A model generated the notes under the pieces. The model saw only the letters and a program-made list of their open reading frames with translations, searched no databases and was not told where the DNA came from. DNA of 64,000 bases, taken from positions 13,704,925-13,768,924 of the forward strand of contig JACDQD010000003.1 in assembly GCA_019843655.1 (NCBI GenBank), written 5' to 3'. Within the stretch, counting starts at the first letter, position 1, and every line of letters begins with the position of its first letter. Below, one piece after another: positions 63,637-64,000 of the stretch. The position numbers and the translations under genes were made by a program. The DNA comes from Lethocerus indicus. Lineage: Eukaryota > Arthropoda > Insecta > Hemiptera > Belostomatidae.

Positions 63637-63808
63637 CTACTGTCTGTCCGAGATTCTTCCTGGTTTCGGAGAACACACGAACGAGTTCAAGTGGAAAGGT
63701 GTTCTACTTGAGCTCTCCTGGGATGTGTCGAAACTTTCAAAACTTTTACCAGTGCGATCATCATGGTCCAACTCATGTTCGAAATTAACTGGAACTCGCT
63801 CAGGTGTC
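63637..63808 (-). CDS. Candidate terminal exon, unknown function
   Basis: On the minus strand a pyrimidine tract ending CTTCTTCCTCTTTTTGAAG (AG at 63810-63809) is a good splice-acceptor match. Directly after it, a phase-shifted frame runs about 57 codons to TAG (63637-63639). It has a hydrophilic, Ser/Asp/Glu-rich composition (for example EHELDHDDRTGKSFESFD and FVCSPKPGRISDRQ). I do not recognise the family and see no nearby polyadenylation hexamer on this strand. A plus-strand frame (63725-63958) overlaps it. CAGGTG and CAGCTG E-boxes also lie here, so a regulatory island is the main alternative. Confidence 0.25.
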
Positions 63809-64000
63809 CTTCAAAAAGAGGAAGAAGTCGGACACAGCTGTCCTGTGTGTTTCTTTGAGAAAAGTGCGAACTTTCCGATTGAAATGTACTTTAATTTAAA
63901 CAGATTCATACTGGCAGCGATAATTCTCTCCTCGAGTCGTTCAATATTTTTTCGTTGAGCTATAGTAATCAGGGAAAAACGACCATATCGATAGGACTAA

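Overview
This window looks like eukaryotic, most likely arthropod (insect) nuclear DNA. It is AT-rich intergenic sequence at the edge of a large tandem-repeat domain. The evidence is indirect: a decayed Jockey-type LINE reverse transcriptase, a short element with TTAA-type piggyBac-like ends, (TA)n microsatellites, a 100-N scaffold gap, and no bacterial-style gene packing. No rRNA, tRNA or confidently identifiable host protein-coding gene was recognised. The species cannot be named from sequence alone.

Region 1 (1-7312) is a GC-rich satellite with a 75-80 bp unit. Most monomers carry a SalI site (GTCGAC). The left part is irregular; the part right of the gap is more regular. The gap is exactly 100 N (5128-5227), and an apparently identical 458-bp six-monomer tandem duplication abuts it. 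Long reading frames here come from a stop-poor repeat and are not genes.

Region 2 (7313-13351) is a second, composite repeat domain. Two ~0.95-kb blocks rich in small hairpins lead into about 20 copies of a ~130-bp GC-rich core (8385-12830). Three different linkers separate the cores; the commonest carries a TATATAA-like box. The layout recalls an rDNA intergenic spacer with spacer promoters, but no 18S or 28S sequence is present, so this is only a hypothesis. Related sub-repeats continue to about 13.2 kb.

Region 3 (13352-14741) holds a piggyBac-like MITE, a 10-bp GGAA-type tandem repeat, and one stray fragment of the region 1 satellite about 7.4 kb beyond its array.

Region 4 (14742-64000) is a gene desert. 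AT-rich DNA alternates with many GC-richer islands of a few hundred bp, resembling conserved non-coding or enhancer DNA. It also contains four (TA)n tracts (a fifth lies in the MITE), two 5'-end-like copies and one 58-bp copy of an unknown retroelement (the last with a 10-bp target duplication), a Jockey-like RT fossil on the minus strand near 49.2 kb, two strong hairpins, and three weak candidate exons (34991, 59917 and 63637). No gene-to-gene pathway can be described. The functional interest is repeat biology and possible cis-regulation.
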